In this document: piece by piece, positions 63,655 to 64,000 of the stretch
Layout of the letters: each line of letters starts with the position of its first letter
Position numbering within the stretch: position 1 is the stretch's first letter
DNA from: Sphingobacterium sp. FBM7-1
GTDB taxonomy: Bacteria > Bacteroidota > Bacteroidia > Sphingobacteriales > Sphingobacteriaceae
Direction of reading: 5' to 3'
DNA length: 64,000 nucleotides
Assembly (NCBI RefSeq): GCF_020687765.1
Contig: NZ_JAJEWJ010000001.1
Coordinates: 806,001 to 870,000 of the forward strand
Notes under the pieces: generated by a model
The model's database searches: none
What the model was told of the DNA's origin: nothing
Seen by the model: the letters and a program-made list of their open reading frames with translations, nothing else
Program-made: the position numbers and the translations under genes

Positions 63655-64000
63655 ATGAATAAATCCGTTTCTAAGGTCGTACAGATTACCTTGACCATCG
63701 TGCTCATGGTTATTATTTTATACTATGGCAAAGGCATACTGGCTCCCTTGGCCATTGCTTGCATTTTAGCCATGTTGTTTGTCGCGCCCTCTAGCTGGAT
63801 AGAAAAAAAAGGCCTGCCGCGCTGGGCAAGTGCCTTACTCGCGATTCTCTTCCTGATGTTCTGCATCGTAGGCATCGGCTTTCTTTTGAGCTGGCAACTG
63901 CAAAACTTTGCCGAGCAAACCAGCGCGCTGAAACAAAATCTATCGCAGATGCTAACAACTATACAGCATTGGATACAAGATCGGCTAAACATTAACCAAG
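63655..64000 (+). CDS. AI-2E family transporter, N-terminal part (cut by window edge)
   Basis: The frame from ATG 63655 stays open to base 64000, giving the first 115 residues. It starts MNKSVSKVVQITLTIVLMVIILYYG, then ILAPLAIACILAMLFVAPSSW and ALLAILFLMFCIVGIGFLLSW, three hydrophobic segments typical of the N-terminal part of the AI-2E exporter/PerM family (about 350 residues). Family members export AI-2-like or other solutes; the substrate here cannot be assigned. Continuation lies outside the window. Confidence 0.8.
   Translation, partial: MNKSVSKVVQITLTIVLMVIILYYGKGILAPLAIACILAMLFVAPSSWIEKKGLPRWASALLAILFLMFCIVGIGFLLSWQLQNFAEQTSALKQNLSQMLTTIQHWIQDRLNINQ

Overview
The window is an ordinary chromosomal stretch of a Bacteroidota bacterium, most likely family Sphingobacteriaceae (Sphingobacterium, Olivibacter, Parapedobacter or Pedobacter type). 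The evidence is promoters of the TTTG-N19/20-TAnnTTTG kind, few Shine-Dalgarno sites, a TamB/TamL pair with a lipidated Omp85 protein, meso-diaminopimelate dehydrogenase, DUF1080 and DUF2721 proteins, OMP_b-brl-type barrels and an LtaS-like sulfatase. I saw no insertion sequence, prophage, CRISPR array or rRNA operon. The only gene relic is a treZ tail.

Layout. 1-3.2 kb: divergent katG (cut by the window edge) and oxyR, then an unusual fusion of a flavodoxin-fold quinone reductase with a UbiA/MenA-type prenyltransferase. 3.3-13.4 kb: DNA glycosylase Tag, a membrane four-helix-bundle protein, a VWA plus MoxR-type AAA+ pair, two aldo-keto/diaminopimelate enzymes, a cytidylyltransferase with a degenerate receiver, the treZ remnant, DUF2721, Hsp20, FolB and a DUF1080 secreted protein. 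13.4-30 kb: asnB, a VF530 protein, a UbiD-family decarboxylase with an SDR-like gene, a DASH-type cryptochrome, sucAB, an outer-membrane protein, an LtaS-like sulfatase and valS. 30-43 kb: a PEP-mutase-family enzyme, the large tamB-tamL pair, mdh, a retropepsin-like protease, a PagL-like lipid A deacylase and an MFS exporter.

43-51 kb: fructose-6-phosphate aldolase, then an anaerobic ribonucleotide reductase locus. Here the NrdD catalytic chain stops at a TAA just after its zinc motif, and the glycyl-radical domain lies in a separate 56-residue ORF that overlaps nrdG. This is the most interesting feature of the window. A Fur-family regulator, RNase R and a nitroreductase follow. 51-64 kb: pstSCAB with a three-repeat Pho-box-like element, the str operon (rpsL-rpsG-fusA-rpsJ) ending at a terminator after rpsJ, an outer-membrane barrel, tRNA-Cys with a small basic protein, an aldo-keto reductase, surE, a lipid kinase, a SemiSWEET, a conserved hypothetical and the start of an AI-2E-family permease.

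Functional themes are oxidative stress (OxyR/KatG), envelope assembly (TamB/TamL, PagL-like, barrels, LtaS-like), central carbon metabolism (SucAB, Mdh, Fsa), anaerobic dNTP supply, phosphate uptake and translation. All calls rest on reading the sequence and on knowledge of the families. No database search was run.
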